Positions 7,524 through 8,982 of a stretch of DNA of 8,982 nt are shown one piece after another; the stretch's first letter is position 1, and every line of letters starts with the position of its first letter. The stretch is from Gammaproteobacteria bacterium. GTDB lineage: Bacteria > Pseudomonadota > Gammaproteobacteria > PS1 > Pseudothioglobaceae. The DNA lies in the NCBI GenBank assembly GCA_015658965.1, contig DQNX01000158.1, positions 1 to 8,982 on the forward strand, read 5' to 3'. The position numbers and the translations under genes are program-made. The notes beneath the pieces were generated by a model. That model was not told where the DNA came from. It saw nothing but the letters and a program-made list of their open reading frames with translations, and made no database searches.

Positions 7524-7700
7524 ATGTTTATTAGAGTTTTAATTATTGTTTTTATTATTAGCTACATTGTGTGGTTTGTAAACAATCGCATCTTGGGTAA
7601 GAACTTGGCTATGACCAGAATTATTGCTGCTACCTTGGTGATTACCAGTCTGGTGTATTTGGTGCTAGGTAGCTTGTCTTATTTGGTAGAAGGTTTTTAG
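7524..7700 (+). CDS. Small protein with two predicted membrane helices, unknown function
   Basis: This 58-codon reading frame (MFIRVLIIVF... to ...LVEGF) starts 8 bases after the uvrC stop and in another frame. I do not recognise its family. It is very hydrophobic: one probable membrane helix spans residues 3-19 and another 33-55, joined by a short loop at 20-32 with R22, K26 and R32. By the positive-inside rule that loop should be cytoplasmic, with both ends outside. There is no clear ribosome binding site. The reasons to call it a gene are its tight placement after uvrC, its filling the whole space to the next gene, and the two well-formed helices. Its TAG stop (7698-7700) overlaps the TAA stop of the converging HAD gene. 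Against it: AT-rich DNA can encode hydrophobic stretches by chance. Confidence 0.65.
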   Translation: MFIRVLIIVFIISYIVWFVNNRILGKNLAMTRIIAATLVITSLVYLVLGSLSYLVEGF

Positions 7701-8338
7701 TTTTTCCTGGATAAAATCAGCGTGTTTAGGTGTTGCGTATGTTTGATCACTCGATCTGATGCATTCACCAAAATAGACAAATTAGACGCTTCCCAAACAG
7801 GCAAGTCACGCATATGGTCGCCCATATAATCAAACTGCTTTTCACCAAAACGCTCAATAAGCTTTTGCGCTTTGTTGTGTGAAGATAAGTTAAAGTCAGC
7901 ATTGCTTGCCATTACGTCATCAAACAAAGTGCTATTGGTCGATTTGGTTTTTAGTGTCTCGGTCTTATCAGCGAAGAGGTCTAAATTTTGTTTATTATTA
8001 ACAAGGGCTTCATTGCTTTGAGATGTTTGAAAATGTTTGGCCACTTCAAAGGCATAATCTTTGTGTGAGGCGGTTGCTAGAATGATGGGCGAACCTTGTT
8101 TTTTGCGCTCAATAATGTAATCAATCGTGTCTTGAATGTAGGGTAGGGTGCGCGCATCAATACTAAAGCGTTTGACCAGTTGATCTTTTAAATAACCCTT
8201 ACCCTTAGCCAGCCAAAAAGGATACAGCAATATTAACCACGGGCTTTTCTTTAATACAGCCATTGAAGACTCATACAATAAATCAGTGTCGATTAGTGTG
8301 TGGTCTAAATCGACAATTAAGGGCAGGTTGTTGCTCAC
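7697..8338 (-). CDS. Stand-alone HAD-family hydrolase, like the HAD domain of HAD-UbiA fusions
   Basis: The 213-residue protein has all four haloacid dehalogenase motifs: DLDHT (10-14, nucleophile D10 and acid D12), T89 in ILATAS, K156, and GDHMRD (173-178). It is probably a soluble phosphatase. From memory, the segments ESSMAVLKKSPWLILLYPFW, ILATASHKDY and FDYMGDHMRDLPVWEAS closely resemble the N-terminal domain of proteins that fuse a HAD phosphatase to a UbiA-type prenyltransferase; here the prenyltransferase part is missing. A hydrophilic stretch at about 104-137 (34 residues) looks inserted between AKHF and LFDDVMAS, where relatives have one or two residues. The GTG start overlaps the uup stop as GTGA and has GGAG 9 bases upstream. 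The substrate cannot be told from sequence. Confidence 0.85.
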   Translation of the reverse strand: MSNNLPLIVDLDHTLIDTDLLYESSMAVLKKSPWLILLYPFWLAKGKGYLKDQLVKRFSIDARTLPYIQDTIDYIIERKKQGSPIILATASHKDYAFEVAKHFQTSQSNEALVNNKQNLDLFADKTETLKTKSTNSTLFDDVMASNADFNLSSHNKAQKLIERFGEKQFDYMGDHMRDLPVWEASNLSILVNASDRVIKHTQHLNTLILSRKN

Positions 8339-8982
8339 TCTAACTCACTCCATTTTTCATAATAACGCTCAAGATCGGCTTCCAGTCTAGCCAGTCTAAT
8401 CAGTGCACCTTGAGATTGTTCTTGTTGGAAAAACTCAGGATCTGATAATTGTAGTTGAATTTCACCAATTTCAATCTCAATTTTTTCAATTTTATTGGGT
8501 AATTTTTTGAGCACTTGCTGTTGTTTGTAACTGAGTTTTTGACCAGTAGCCTTGCTTTTGGCTTTTACTTTTGGTGCAGATGTGGATTTTTTCGCCTCCA
8601 ATTTATCTTGTTTTTGAATCAGATAGTCATCATAACCACCGGCGTATTGATTAATAACCCCATCGCCATCCAGCACAACCGTTGAGCCAACCACATTGTT
8701 TAAAAAAGTCCTGTCGTGTGAAATTAAGATTAAGGTACCAGTGTAGTCAACCAGCATTTCTTCAAGCAGCTCCAAGGTTTCAACATCAAGGTCATTGGTG
8801 GGTTCGTCAAGTACAAGAAGATTTGCAGGCTGTGAAAGGATTTTGGCTAACATCAGTCGATTTTTCTCACCACCAGAAAACATTCTAATGGGCGCCATGG
8901 CTTGTTTTCCAGTAAATAAAAACTGGCGTAAATAACCAATAATGTGTTTGCTTTTTCCGTCAACATCAATATGCTCACGACC
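8335..8982 (-). CDS. uup: ABC-F ATPase Uup, C-terminal part (5' end outside window)
   Basis: The frame stays open to the window edge, so this is the last 215 residues of a longer gene; the internal ATG at 8896-8898 is not the start. Uup is a soluble ABC-F protein with two ATPase domains and no membrane part; in E. coli it is linked to ribosome function and to precise excision of transposons. Seen here are the second ATPase domain's signature FSGGEKNRL (35-43 of the fragment), Walker B LLVLDEPTNDLD (55-66), and the switch histidine in LISHDRTFL (86-94). After these comes the Uup-type tail: a basic linker (about 122-150) and a predicted coiled-coil DNA-binding domain (about 151-215) ending in YYEKWSELE. 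The tail favours Uup over EttA, YbiT or YheS. The HAD gene is coupled behind it. Confidence 0.93.
   Translation of the reverse strand, partial: GREHIDVDGKSKHIIGYLRQFLFTGKQAMAPIRMFSGGEKNRLMLAKILSQPANLLVLDEPTNDLDVETLELLEEMLVDYTGTLILISHDRTFLNNVVGSTVVLDGDGVINQYAGGYDDYLIQKQDKLEAKKSTSAPKVKAKSKATGQKLSYKQQQVLKKLPNKIEKIEIEIGEIQLQLSDPEFFQQEQSQGALIRLARLEADLERYYEKWSELE
8348..8351 (-). promoter_or_regulatory. Ribosome binding site of the HAD hydrolase gene
   Basis: On the minus strand GGAG lies inside the last codons of uup, 9 bases before the GTG at 8338. It is the best Shine-Dalgarno match before any start in this window and supports the GTG start, which itself overlaps the uup stop. Confidence 0.6.

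Noticed and set aside
8896..8898. Internal ATG as the start of a short ABC protein
   Set aside because: The same frame continues to the window edge with Uup-like sequence (GYLRQFLF), so the gene is cut by the window, not started here.
1..8982. CRISPR array, rRNA, tRNA, transposase, prophage or defence genes
   Set aside because: No regularly spaced repeats, RNA gene signatures or relevant protein motifs were seen on either strand.

Overview
The window is a compact, AT-rich chromosomal segment (about 40% GC by eye, not computed) from a gammaproteobacterium. The gene set, the mlaC-murA-hisG-hisD order and the short, HisZ-dependent type of HisG point that way. The low GC and the protein flavour would suit the SUP05/Thioglobaceae sulfur-oxidiser and symbiont group, but that placement is an impression, not a demonstration. 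Shine-Dalgarno sequences are scarce. Two genes (murA and the HAD gene) start with GTG.

Layout. (1) 1-1505, plus strand: a promoter-like leader and complete ffh (signal recognition particle GTPase). (2) 1506-1843: a 338-base gap between the converging ffh and hisD ends. It holds no gene but several inverted repeats, the largest a ~95-base imperfect palindrome next to the hisD stop. (3) 5683 down to 1844, minus strand: a tight operon mlaC-murA-hisG-hisD (1-nt overlap, 17-nt gap, 4-nt overlap). It combines outer-membrane lipid transport, the first committed peptidoglycan step, and the first and last steps of histidine synthesis. (4) 5684-5730: a 47-base divergent promoter region. (5) 5731-7700, plus strand: uvrC (nucleotide excision repair) and an unrecognised 58-residue protein with two predicted membrane helices. 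(6) 8982 down to 7697, minus strand: the 3' part of an ABC-F ATPase gene (uup, cut by the window edge), coupled through a GTGA overlap to a stand-alone HAD-fold phosphatase. That phosphatase resembles the N-terminal domain of HAD-UbiA prenyltransferase fusions.

Most of this is conserved housekeeping, and I see no defence system, mobile gene, CRISPR array or RNA gene. The points that merit a second look are the palindromic element at 1742-1836, the small membrane protein whose stop overlaps the converging HAD stop, the 34-residue insertion in the HAD protein, and the mlaC-murA junction, which lacks the usual mlaB and ibaG/bolA genes.
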